Positions 47,242 through 55,841 of a DNA stretch of 64,000 nt are shown one piece after another. Location: contig NZ_CP038213.1 of assembly GCF_004526345.1 (NCBI RefSeq), positions 310,001 through 374,000 of the forward strand, read 5' to 3'. The notes beneath the pieces were generated by a model. That model saw only the letters and a program-made list of their open reading frames with translations, did no database searches and had not been told where the DNA came from. How positions within the stretch are numbered: the stretch's first letter is position 1; the number at the start of each line of letters is the position of its first letter. The translations under genes were made by a program, and so were the position numbers. The stretch is from Ornithinimicrobium flavum. GTDB lineage: Bacteria; Actinomycetota; Actinomycetes; Actinomycetales; Dermatophilaceae.

Positions 47242-47475
47242 TCAGTCGTCCAGTGTCGCGTGGGCCACGGACCAGGCGACGAGCTCGTCGAGGTCATCGG
47301 CCGTGCCCTTCTTCTTCAGGGTCTGGACGTCCTGCTGCGCGGCCTGCACGCGCATCTCGCGCTCCAGGGCCGCGGCCACCAGCGCGGCTCGGCTGGCAGC
47401 CTTGCCACTGGCGACGCTCCGGTCCAGAAAGCGAACCATCTCGTCAGGGAGCCGTACCGCGATCTGTGTCGTCAC
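47242..47475 (-). CDS. MazE/RHH-type antitoxin
   Basis: The 77-residue protein starts at GTG 47475: TTQIAVRLPDEMVRFLDRSVASGKAASRAALVAAALERE, an RHH DNA-binding domain, followed by an acidic C-terminus (ADDLDELVAWSVAHATLDD) that would bind the toxin. Translation of the toxin follows directly. A strong palindrome (47495-47513) sits 20 bp upstream. Confidence 0.9.
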   Translation of the reverse strand: MTTQIAVRLPDEMVRFLDRSVASGKAASRAALVAAALEREMRVQAAQQDVQTLKKKGTADDLDELVAWSVAHATLDD

Positions 47476-47494
47476 GCCGTGAGCATACCAGCGG

Positions 47495-47513
47495 GCATCC
47501 CATAATGGGATGC
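47495..47513. promoter_or_regulatory. Candidate mazEF operator
   Basis: GCATCCCATAATGGGATGC has perfect 8-bp arms around TAA, just upstream of the antitoxin GTG. Its right end overlaps array site k. Confidence 0.6.
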
Positions 47514-47532
47514 ACCCCTTTGCCGCGACGCG
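47509..47532 (+). repeat. Array site k (TGCCGC core)
   Basis: GATGCACCCCTTTGCCGC then GACGCG, just upstream of the mazE promoter. TTTGCCGC is shared exactly with sites i and j. Confidence 0.65.
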
Positions 47533-48576
47533 CGTGTCCCCAGTGACTGTCAGGCGCGGGCGCGCGCGTAGTTCAGGCTCTCCTCGATGACGGACAGGAC
47601 ACCAGCCAGCTCGGCGGTGACACCTGGCTGATCCCCTCGACGACGCCCTCGAGGGCAAAGACGTCGGCGACCAGCTGGCCCCCAATGGCTGGCGGTTCCT
47701 GCTGGTCGACCTGTCGGTGTGGTCCGTCGTCGGACGTGGTTGGCCGAGCGCTGGGTGTAGGTTCTCGGCCGATCTGTCGGGGGAGCAGGTGCGTGACCTG
47801 CGGACCGACATGTTGATGAGACGCCGGCGGTCTCGCTAACTTGTCGGAAGCCTCAGCCGATGACCTCCGAGCGGGGGCTGGGACGGTCACGTGGTGCTGA
47901 TGGTCGTGACAGCACTCTCACGCCGAGAGTCGGACGCTTGCCCGCTGCCCCCCGCCTCCTGACGGGACCAACGCTGGTGGGCGGCCGCTGTTACTCACAC
48001 ATCACTGCGACTGGCCTCCTTGGCGTTGGGAGGGCTCAACATGCAGGCGACTGTGTGGTGCATCGGCGCCTAAGCAGTCCGTCGTCGCTTCTAGACACAG
48101 TCCCTTGGCCAAGCTGTGCGCCCAGTTTGGCGCCTTGACGGTCGCCGCGGAGCTCACTGCGGGGTCGCACGCGCCACTTCGAAGCAAGATGCCCGAGGAC
48201 CAGGGCCCTTAGTCGAGCCCAAGAGAAGCGAGGGCGCTGATAGTAGACGTATTTTGCAGAGTGAACCTCGATGCTGCGACGAAGCGTCGTCTGGACCGAC
48301 TCAGGTGGCTATTGCAGAAACTCCACTGACGCGGAGTACTTGTTTGTGGAGGACGCAGACGTAGATTTTGGCGAGCTCGCTCACATTATTCCAGCGGCCG
48401 CCAGGGGGCCACGCGGTGCCGGCCATGTGGACATGTCCCCGACACACCGGGCCCATCACATGAACACAAAGCGCGCGCCGGCGGGTCCGCTGGGAGGTCA
48501 AGCAGCCACACATGTTCGACCTCCCACCTGCCTGTCGCGCAACCGTTTCCCCATGCCGGTGAGGCAACATCATCAT
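47533..48576. other. Long stretch without a convincing gene
   Basis: Short open frames are present on both strands but none shows a family motif, clear start or consistent codon bias. A plus-strand stretch near 47640-47835 (ending DLSGEQVRDLRTDM) has protein-like texture and may be a gene relic. The segment at 47841 resembles the island left junction at 38503. Confidence 0.5.
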
Positions 48577-49026
48577 GTGACGCGTAGCGAGAACCAGGCG
48601 CAGTTCTACTGGCAGTCCAGTGCCGCAGGCTTGCTACTCGGCACCGCCCTTGGCGGGCTGACCGGAATCGGAGTCGCGCTGCACATGGGCACTGGGTCGT
48701 CCGCGGAGTACACGTCCGCGTCCCTGCTGCTCGCCTTGCCACTGCTTGGGGTCTTGGTGGGCGCGGTCTGTGGTGGCGCAGCGGGAGTGGCGGGCTCGAT
48801 GTACACCTCCCAGTGGGGTCGGCTCCCGCATTTCCTCCTCAGTGCATCCGTGGCGCTGATAACTGCTATGGCTCTAGGGGCCTTATTCACGGCGTTCTCG
48901 CGCACAGGTTGGGCCTACTCGGCGGCGATCGCCCTACCGGCATCCGTCGTCCTCGGTGTAGCCCTCCCGAGGGCAGCCGAACGGCTCCGTCGACCACCCT
49001 CGACCCAGTCCTATGAGCTGGAGTAG
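48577..49026 (+). CDS. Putative membrane protein
   Basis: I chose GTG 48577 (TRSENQAQFYWQSSAAG); the frame is open further upstream but low in quality. The 149-residue product has about four hydrophobic segments: AAGLLLGTALGGLTGIGVAL, LLLALPLLGVLVGAVCGGAAGVAG, FLLSASVALITAMALGALF and WAYSAAIALPASVVLGVAL. No family was identified. Confidence 0.6.
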   Translation: MTRSENQAQFYWQSSAAGLLLGTALGGLTGIGVALHMGTGSSAEYTSASLLLALPLLGVLVGAVCGGAAGVAGSMYTSQWGRLPHFLLSASVALITAMALGALFTAFSRTGWAYSAAIALPASVVLGVALPRAAERLRRPPSTQSYELE

Positions 49027-49143
49027 CGTCTCGGGCGAGCATCCGGGACGTCCCGCCGGTCGTCGGTGTCGCGATCCAGCAAGCCCAGCTGTGAACCGCT
49101 CCGGCATGTCCGGGGACGCCGAACCTCGGGCAGGGGTGGAGTC

Positions 49144-49640
49144 ATGTCTGGGATCAAGGGGTATCCCGCTGAGCTGAAGGAGCGGGCGGTTCGCATGGTC
49201 GCCGAGGCCGTGGAGGGCGGTGAGACCGAGTGGGGAGCGATGCGGCGGATCGCCGAGCTGCTTGGTGTCGGCTCGGCCGAGACCGTGCGCAAGTGGGTAC
49301 GTCAGGAGCAGGTCGACGCCGGCGCCCGGCCCGGCGTCACGACCGAGGAGGCGGCTGAAGTCAAGCGGCTGAGAAGGGAGAACGCCGAGCTGCGCCCCGC
49401 GAACGCGATCCTGAAGGGCGCCTCGGCTTTCTTGGCGGCCGAGCTCGACCGGCCTTCGAGGTGGTCGTGGACTGCATCCGCGAGCACGCCGACCACCGTG
49501 ACCCTGATGGCCTGCGCTGGGGCCTCGAGCCGATCTGCGCCGTGCTCAGTAAGCACTACCAGGGCGAGGGCGTCCCTCCCGTCGAGTTCGCCATCAACCG
49601 AAACCCGGATCCGGAGGCTGCCGGAAAATTTTTGAGGGCC
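49144..49640 (+). pseudogene. IS3-family transposase remnant (orfA and start of orfB)
   Basis: The orfA part is nearly complete: SGIKGYPAELKERAVRMVAEA (HTH), AETVRKWVRQEQVDAGARPG and the leucine-zipper ENAELRPANAILKGASAFLAAELDRP. OrfB follows in the next frame (VVDCIREHADHRDP, RWGLEPICAVLSKHY), as expected for IS3 programmed frameshifting, but is cut off at about 49636. Only the N-terminal fifth of orfB remains. Confidence 0.88.
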
Positions 49641-49750
49641 AGCCAGACCCTGTGGGCGCGGTAGACGCCGTAGTTGGCAGCGTGCACCCGGCGGACTTGG
49701 CTAAGCAGGTACTCATCGCGCCGGGCTCGCGCGGACAGGCAGTCGTTGCT
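49637..49750 (-). pseudogene. IS3-family orfB fragment in opposite orientation
   Basis: On the minus strand ARRDEYLLSQVRRVHAANYGVYRAHRVWLALK matches the conserved region of IS3 orfB just after its N-terminus. It abuts the plus-strand remnant at about 49637, so two IS3 pieces meet head to head, a sign of an old deletion or inversion. Confidence 0.7.
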
Positions 49751-50144
49751 GCGACGGCAATGGGGATGATGGGTGCGAGCTTCTCTGGAACTCCGACCAT
49801 CGCCCACCATGAAGATGCGACCGAAGTCGCCTACATCTTCTCTCCCGATCATCGAGCCATCGTTGCGGTCCAGGAAGAGGAATCTATTCAGACGCGAGGA
49901 GCATTCTCCTCGCCCGACGGCGATGACTCTCCACTACCGACTACGTTCCATCAATCAGGCGCAGCCGACTACGCAGTCGCAACTACAGCAGAAAGCCGGG
50001 AGCTGCGTTAGTAGTTGGCGATGTCTCCCTCGCACAGACAGACATACCGTTCGCAGACTCATCGTGGACAGCCACCCAAGGCTCCAAAGGAACAACCCTG
50101 GTAACCCTGCAATGGGAGGCAGCCCCAGGCGTCAATCAATACGA

Positions 50145-51584
50145 AGTTCACTGGCTCTTCACAATCCAGGGTGTAGTTGGGGTCTGAAGCCGCCGGCTTC
50201 CAGGAGAGCTCTGGCGATGTAGTGGGTGATGTTGCGGAACCCGAGGGCCAGTCCGCGCAGGTGCTCGAGCCGTCCATTTACGGCTTCGGTAGGGCCGTTG
50301 CTGGTGCGGGGCCGGTCGAAGTAGGCCAGAACGTCGCTGGCTCGTCGGGCCAGGGTGCGGCCGAGCTTGCGCAGCTCGACCAGCGGCCCCGGGACGCCCT
50401 CGGTCAGGGCGTCGATCACGGACCTCATCTCGGTCCGGCCGCCGGCGCGGTCGGGGTCGCGGTAGGCGTGGATCATCCGCTGGTAGATGCCCCAGGTCAC
50501 CTCGACCTGCACGTGCTCATCGCCGGCGAAGAGCCTGTCGAGACGCTCGTGCTGACGGTCGGTGAGCAGGTCGGCGCCGGTGTGCAGAGTCCGACGGGCG
50601 GAGTAGAGGGGGTCGCCCTTGCGGCCGCGGTGCCCGTGCAGCTCCTGCTGCACGCGACGGCGGCACTCATCGAGGGCGTCACCGGCCAACCGGATGACGT
50701 GAAATGGATCCATGACCGTCACAGCCTCGGGCAGCTCCTCGGTGGTGGCGGTTTTGAAGCCGGCGAACCCATCCATGGCCACGGCCTCGATCCCGTCGCG
50801 CCAGGCCTGGTCCCGCTGCGCGAGCCAGTCCTTGAACGCTGCCTTGGACCTCCCCTCGACGACGTCCAGCAGGCGGGAGGGGCCGGTGCCGTCGCGGACC
50901 GGGGTGAGGTCGATGATCACGGTGACGTACTTGTCACCACGCCGAGTGTGCCGCCAGACGTGCTCATCCACGCCTAAGACACGGACGCCATCCAGCCGGG
51001 TCGGGTCGGCGATGAGCAGCCGCTGTCCTTCGGCCAGGACCGCGTCGTTGGCGGTGTTCCACGACACCGCCAGGCCCTCGGCGACCCGGGACATCGACAG
51101 GTGGCCGACCACGATCGCGACCAGGCCCCACCGCAGCCCGGCGCGGGAGATCTTCGCCCGTGGCTCGGCCGCGGCCGTGGTGTCCTGACGCCACACGTGG
51201 CTGCACTCGGTGCACCGGTAGCGTCGGATGGTGAGCAACAGTGTGGTGGGACGCCACCCGAACGGCTCGTGCGCCAGCTGTCGGGTCACGGTGTCCCGCG
51301 GAACGCCATGGCAGCCGCACCGCTTGCACCAGTCGTCCGGCTCGAGGACCCGGCAGGCCAGCACCGCACGGTCAGGCTTGAGCAGCTGGCCGGTGACCAC
51401 CAGACCCAGGTCGTCCAGGCCGGCGAAGGTAGTCAGGTCGGGGCGCGTGAAGGTAGCGTCGGACATGTCGAGGTCTTTCGGATGGGCGGCGTAGGAACCT
51501 CCATCATCGGAAGACCTCGACGTCTACCCCGTGACCGACGCGCCAGCGCCCTCTACACCCTCAACTGTGAAGAGCCAGTTCACT
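50145..51584 (-). mobile_element. ISL3-family insertion sequence, copy C, with target duplication
   Basis: The element is 50153-51576 (1424 bp) with 8-bp direct repeats AGTTCACT (50145-50152 and 51577-51584). It interrupts the FNIII-like gene and appears identical to copies A and B. Confidence 0.97.
50159..51466 (-). CDS. ISL3-family transposase (copy C)
   Basis: This encodes the same uninterrupted 435-residue protein as copies A and B. Confidence 0.97.
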   Translation of the reverse strand: MSDATFTRPDLTTFAGLDDLGLVVTGQLLKPDRAVLACRVLEPDDWCKRCGCHGVPRDTVTRQLAHEPFGWRPTTLLLTIRRYRCTECSHVWRQDTTAAAEPRAKISRAGLRWGLVAIVVGHLSMSRVAEGLAVSWNTANDAVLAEGQRLLIADPTRLDGVRVLGVDEHVWRHTRRGDKYVTVIIDLTPVRDGTGPSRLLDVVEGRSKAAFKDWLAQRDQAWRDGIEAVAMDGFAGFKTATTEELPEAVTVMDPFHVIRLAGDALDECRRRVQQELHGHRGRKGDPLYSARRTLHTGADLLTDRQHERLDRLFAGDEHVQVEVTWGIYQRMIHAYRDPDRAGGRTEMRSVIDALTEGVPGPLVELRKLGRTLARRASDVLAYFDRPRTSNGPTEAVNGRLEHLRGLALGFRNITHYIARALLEAGGFRPQLHPGL

Positions 51585-52523
51585 TCAACGGAGAAATACG
51601 CACCACACCCTATCCTTTCATAGCGTTGCAGAACCTCGCTCCGGGTGTCTCCACCGAGGTCATCGTCAACGGTACCGGAACCTTCCCGCCGGGAGAAGAG
51701 ATCCCTGAATGGGCAGACGCGGATGACCCGTATGGATACTCTTGGGTGTTCGAAGTCAAGACACCTGGCGACTTCTCTACAGCCGGTGTTGACTCCTGGC
51801 TGGCCGAGCGTCAGTTCGAGGCAACAGCCGCGCAATACACAAGGAGTATAGCACGTTTTCGTGCCTTCATTCCTACTAAGTACATCGACGGCGGAACTGG
51901 GTGCACCTACTTGCCGCCTAAATATCACTTCAATGGAAACAATAGAGGCTATTCCCTGGCCGAGTCTGCATCATATAAGACGAATTCCCAAGGTTCCTAT
52001 GCCTGGGAGTCAAAAACCTTCACCCCTTACGTGAACACCGGCACTACAATTGTTTTCAACGAGTCCAACACCGAGGTGACCCGCAAGAAAGCGACGACGA
52101 CGAAGATGTCTTCTCGACTCCTGTCCAGAGCAACACCTATGTCGGGATGCGACTTATTCAAGACGCCAGTGACCCCTTCTGCTCTATTGGTGCAGTAGGC
52201 GCGAACGCGACGGTTACACTTACACGCACAGGCAGTTACACAGTGTCTGGCATTCATAAGCAGTTTCCGCACATCGAGTTGAACATACAGCGCCACTATA
52301 ACGGCACGAAGAACATGACAGCTGCCTATAGGCGCAACGGCGCCTCTCCCAGATGCCTCTTTCAGCCTGCCTGCGCCAACGCTCCCATTTCTGTGAGCGG
52401 ATCGTACTGACGCGCGCTCGTTGTTCTGGCTACCAGCCACCGCTTCGTGTACGGGGCGAGGGCTGCCGGGACTAGACAGTCCCGGCGGAACCCCACAGCT
52501 GCGGCTGAGGTCGACCCCGTCTG

Positions 52524-53398
52524 GTGGATATCCCGACGGGTGGCGCGCTTCGACGGCTACACCAAGCCGCTCGAACCGTCGTTGTAAGACCGGCGGCCCA
52601 GGCGGCCCGCCGCTCCGCGCTGAAGGCTCAGCAGGCCGCGCGGCGGCAGATCGGCGCCCTGCTCATCAACGCCCCCGCCAGGATCCGCGACAGCCACCGA
52701 GACCTGCCACCGGCCAGGCTGCCGGCCGCCCTGATGGGCTGCCGACCGGCGCAGGTCGCCGACGCCGACCACGCGGACACCTTCTACTCCCTGCGGACCC
52801 TGGCCCGCATCCACCGCGACCTGACCACCGAGATCGACGAGCAGACCGCACGGATCGGCACCCGCTTGGCAGCAGCGAACCCGGGACTGCTCGCGATCAA
52901 GGGCGTGGGCCCCGTGATCGGCGCCCAGTTGCTGCTGACCGCTGGCGACAACCTCGAGCGGCTGCGCTCCGGCGCCTCCTTCGCCGCCCTCTGCGGGACC
53001 GCACCGTTCCCGGTTAGCTCCGGAGGCACCGACCGCCACCGCCTCTCCCGCGCGGCGGGGACCGGGCGGCGAGCAGCGCCCTGCACCTGATCGTGAACAA
53101 CCGCATGTCCAACGACGCCCGCACCAGGGCCTAACGCGACACCCACCTGGCCCAGAACTGGACGAACAAGGACGTCTACCGCTCCCTCAAGCGCGCCGTC
53201 GCCCGCGAGGTCTACCAGGCCCTCGTCGGCCGCTGCACGGTCCCGGACTACAGCGACCTACGCCCCGCCCGGCACACCAAGAACCTCACCCTCACCGCAG
53301 CCACCACCGACCTGCACGTCTGCCCACCGCCACCTCCCAGATCGAACGCGGCACACGACGCGACGACCAACTCGCCCAGACCTACCGCGAATGGCTAA
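52524..53398 (+). pseudogene. Remnant of an IS110-family transposase
   Basis: Residual plus-strand coding shows the IS110 central helices (LKAQQAARRQIGALLINAP), LRTLARIHRDLTTEIDEQTARIGTRL and Transposase_20 (LLAIKGVGPVIGAQLLLTAGDN, FAALCGTAPFPVSSGGTDRHRLSR). A 2-bp insertion near 53055 shifts the frame; it then continues (ALHLIVNNRMSNDARTRA) to an in-frame TAA and beyond (WTNKDVYRSLKRAVAREVYQAL). The N-terminal DEDD half is missing. It is unrelated at close range to the two IS110 elements with bridge-RNA regions. Confidence 0.85.
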
Positions 53399-53485
53399 AC
53401 GCCGCTTGACACCAGTAGGAGCATCTTCGCCGCAGAGCGCGCATCACCGCGCGTATCGCCCCGGACGTTGCCTTAGGATCGCGCC

Positions 53486-53956
53486 ATGGCTGCGGTAATC
53501 GAGGTCGTGACCGACATCGCCGCCGTACCCGTCGTCGTCTTTGACCTAGAGCTCGACGTGGACATTCACGCGGCATCCCTGCCGGGCAGCAGGGAAAGCG
53601 CCAGCACCAGCAGTGGCCGACGCACTCTGCAGCTCGGCGACGAAGTCACCTTCCACGCCCGCCACTTCGGCGTGCCGTGGCGCATGAGCAGCCGCATCAC
53701 CTCCTACGACCGCCCACACCGCTTCGTCGATGAGCAGATCCGCGGCCCCTTCAGGACCCTGCACCACGAGCACCTATTCACAGCCCTCGGCACCGACGGC
53801 ACCCGCATGACCGACCGCATGTACATCAGCGCACCGGGCGTACCGCTGGGTGCAGCGCTGACGCACCTGCTGCTAGCCCCCTACCTGGACCGCCTGCTGC
53901 GACAACGTGCGGCCCACATCAAGCACACCGCAGAGACCACCGGTCAGCACGACTAG
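53486..53956 (+). CDS. SRPBCC-family (cyclase/dehydrase-like) protein
   Basis: The 156-residue protein has the start-domain order: VIEVVTDIAAVPVVVFDLELDVDIHAASL, LQLGDEVTFHARHFGVPWRMSSRITSYDRPHRFVDEQIRGPFRTLHHEHLF, then MTDRMYISAPGVPLGAALTHLLLAPYLDRLLRQR. This is the CDP/cyclase-type ligand-binding subgroup. The stop is 11 bp before the left half of array site m, so it is the last single-gene unit of the array. Confidence 0.88.
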   Translation: MAAVIEVVTDIAAVPVVVFDLELDVDIHAASLPGSRESASTSSGRRTLQLGDEVTFHARHFGVPWRMSSRITSYDRPHRFVDEQIRGPFRTLHHEHLFTALGTDGTRMTDRMYISAPGVPLGAALTHLLLAPYLDRLLRQRAAHIKHTAETTGQHD

Positions 53957-53966
53957 ACGGGTCGGG

Positions 53967-53978
53967 GCGCACTCTCAT
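53967..53978 (+). repeat. Array site m, left half
   Basis: GCGCACTCTCAT is the 5-prime half of the array site. Removing the IS110 element joins it to the right half at 55409-55418, giving GCGCACTCTCATGCCGC then GGGCG, which matches sites a and e. Confidence 0.7.
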
Positions 53979-55176
53979 GGCTCCCTTCTGTGTCAAGCGG
54001 GGTCTTGAGAGGGGTTCTATCCTTGGCGGTGGCGGGTCCGGGAAGTGACTGATCCGAAGTGTCGGTGTGGGGCTGTGAGCCGGCCGCGCTGGATGACAGT
54101 GACGCGCCCCGGTGTCCTCCCGGGCCCGTCCCCGAAGCGGTGATGATGTCGTTGAGCATGGTCCGGTAGACGATGTCGGACAGGCGCCGTTTCAGGCAGC
54201 GCATCGCCGCGTTGGGCGTCTTGCCGGCGTTGACCTTCCGGTCGTAGTACGCCCGCCCCTGGGTCGTCCTGGTGCGCAGCTGAACCGTGGCCATGATGTG
54301 CAGCACCTGATTGATGTGCCGGTTCCCACCGCGGGACAGTCGCTGGCGCACGTTGTCGCCGGAGGAGGCGTCCACCGGCGCGGTCCCGGTCCAGGACGCG
54401 AAGTGGGCCTTGGTGGGGAACCGGGTGATGTCACCGATCTCGACCAGCAGCCGAGCAGCACCGGAGGGACCGATGCCGTGCAGCCCGAGCAGGCTGGTGC
54501 CGGTCGCGGCCACGAGCTCGCTGAGCTCCTTGTTGGCTTCCTTCTTACGGCGATAGGTCTTCTCCAGATCGGCCACCATCTCCAGCGCCACCCGCTTGCG
54601 GGTCTTGCCCACGACGTCACGCGGTCGGACGCCGGTCAGGATCTTGCGGGCCTGGGCCGCGGACAGGTTCTTCTTGGCCCCACCAGGCACGATCTCCAGC
54701 AGCAGCGCGTGCAGCTGGCACACCACCCGGGTGTGGTCCTCACCGATCCGGCGGCGCCGGTCGACCAGCAGGCGCAGCACCTCCAGCTGCTCGTCGTGGA
54801 CGACGCTGCGCAGCCCGGCCATCCGCACCCCGACCAGGGCGATGGAGTGGGCGTCGGTGTCATCGGTCTTGCGGCCCTGCCCGGTGGCGAAGATCCGCAT
54901 CCGCGCGGACAGCTTCGCCGGCACGTCCACCACCTGCTCGGCCAGCGGCAGCAACCGGGCCACGACGTGCCGCCCGATCCCCTCGCAACCCTCGATCGCC
55001 CACGTCCGCTGAGGCCAACGCCGGGCGTACTCCAGCATCGCGATGAACCCCGCCTCATCCGTGGTGAACCGGCCATGGCCGACGACCTGCTCGGTCGGGG
55101 TCATCACCTCGATCGTCACCGTGCGCTTGTGCGGGTCCATCCCGATCACGACCGGACCCGGTTCCTGCTCGCCCAT
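53979..55176 (-). CDS. IS110-family transposase (intact copy)
   Basis: The protein starts MGEQEPGPVVIGMDPHKRTVTIEVMT (DEDD domain: GMDPHK, then TDDTDAHSIALVG) and carries Transposase_20 with GLHGIGPSGAARLLVEIGDITRFPTKAHFASWTG, followed by the conserved GGNRHINQVLHIM and the catalytic-Ser-type RGRAYYDRK region. It is about 400 residues and collinear with the interrupted copy at 5475-8441. The frame stays open a few codons past the element end (to 53953). Confidence 0.93.
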
Positions 55177-55199
55177 GAGCTGTTCCTTCCTGACGACCT

Positions 55200-55405
55200 C
55201 GACATGTTGGGTCGGTCAGGAGGGCACCGCTACTACCAGCAGAGCATTCCCTTCTTCAGCCTCTCCCGACCATGCGGTGGCCGGGGCAGCGCAAGCCAAA
55301 AGAGAGTCACACCACCAGGATGGACAGCCGCGAACGAGCGACCACCCCGACCACCTGGACCGAGCCTGGCCGGGCACCGATCCTGAGGTCAATAGAACTA
55401 GTAGC
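55200..55405 (-). ncRNA. Candidate IS110 bridge RNA region (second copy)
   Basis: The non-coding end upstream of this transposase holds CCCCGACCACC (55345-55355) and GGTGGCCGGGG (55276-55286), which pair over 11 bp with one G-U. Compared with the first copy, two base pairs changed on both sides, so the stem is conserved while the sequence is not. Transcript ends are unknown. Confidence 0.55.
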
Positions 55406-55408
55406 CGC

Positions 55409-55418
55409 GCCGCGGGCG
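55409..55418 (+). repeat. Array site m, right half
   Basis: GCCGCGGGCG completes site m after removal of the IS110 element. It lies 28 bp from the end of the transposition operon. Confidence 0.65.
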
Positions 55419-55445
55419 TTGCGAGCCGACCTGACCTCCACGAAA

Positions 55446-55757
55446 TCACCCGGGCTGTGGGCGGCGCCGGAAAAGGTCGTTGAACCTGAAGGCGGGTCGT
55501 TCTTCGCCTGGGCTGGCCCATTTCTCCAGCTCGGGCAGGGGCTGGTGGTAGAAGGTGTGGCTGATCCACGTCTCGAGGACATCGTCTCGGCTGGCGGGGC
55601 GGTCTTGTCGTGGTCTGAGGCACCGCAGCTGTTCACGGATGGGCAACATCCACCTGACGGGGTCCGCATCGCGGAGTAGGTGACCCTCCTCGATCAACCA
55701 CTGCTCGACCCATTCAGGGTGGGGCTTGATCCCGAGGTCGGCGACGGCCAATGCCAT
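55446..55757 (-). CDS. Small protein at the end of the Tn7-like operon
   Basis: The 103-residue product (MALAVADLGIKPHPEWVEQWLIEEGHLL, ETWISHTFYHQPLPELEKWAS) is unknown to me. It is in the same frame as tniQ and follows its TGA after 27 sense codons, so it may be a detached C-terminal part of TniQ or a separate gene. No clear ribosome site precedes the ATG. Position suggests a transposition-related role, but that is only context. Confidence 0.55.
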   Translation of the reverse strand: MALAVADLGIKPHPEWVEQWLIEEGHLLRDADPVRWMLPIREQLRCLRPRQDRPASRDDVLETWISHTFYHQPLPELEKWASPGEERPAFRFNDLFRRRPQPG

Positions 55758-55841
55758 AAGGCGGCTGGTCTCGGTGCTGCTCAGCGAGCGTGGTGCTCGG
55801 GATGTCTCGAGCCCTTCTCGTGAGGGTTCGGGGCCGGGCAG

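Larger units (their letters stand above)
49760..52410 (+). pseudogene. Fibronectin-III-like exported protein gene, split by ISL3 copy C
   Basis: Joining the two flanks of ISL3 copy C at its target duplication gives TLVTLQWEAAPGVNQYEVH directly followed by FNGEIRTTPYPFIALQN and LAPGVSTEVIVNG, a typical FNIII-domain strand pattern (W, A.GV..Y.V, L.PG). The second half continues to about 52090, where a frame change leads into SDDDEDVFSTPVQSNTYVGMRL and VTLTRTGSYTVSG, ending at 52410. Another frame change is needed near 50009 upstream. It is Ser/Thr/Asn-rich with lower GC than the core: a foreign surface or secreted protein, now inactive. The 5-prime end is not defined. Confidence 0.7.
53979..55408 (-). 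mobile_element. IS110-family element inserted in an array site
   Basis: The ends were placed by comparison with the element at 5.2-8.5 kb: conserved GCCA-type right end near 53979-53982 and the GCGGCTAC-type left end near 55400. The length is about 1430 bp. Its two flanks are the two halves of array site m. Boundaries may shift by one to five bases. Confidence 0.8.

Noticed and set aside
41291..55418. Classical integron with attC sites
   Set aside because: GTTRRRY/RYYYAAC ends and long imperfect palindromes are not visible at the sites, and the recombinase lacks the IntI-specific insertion.
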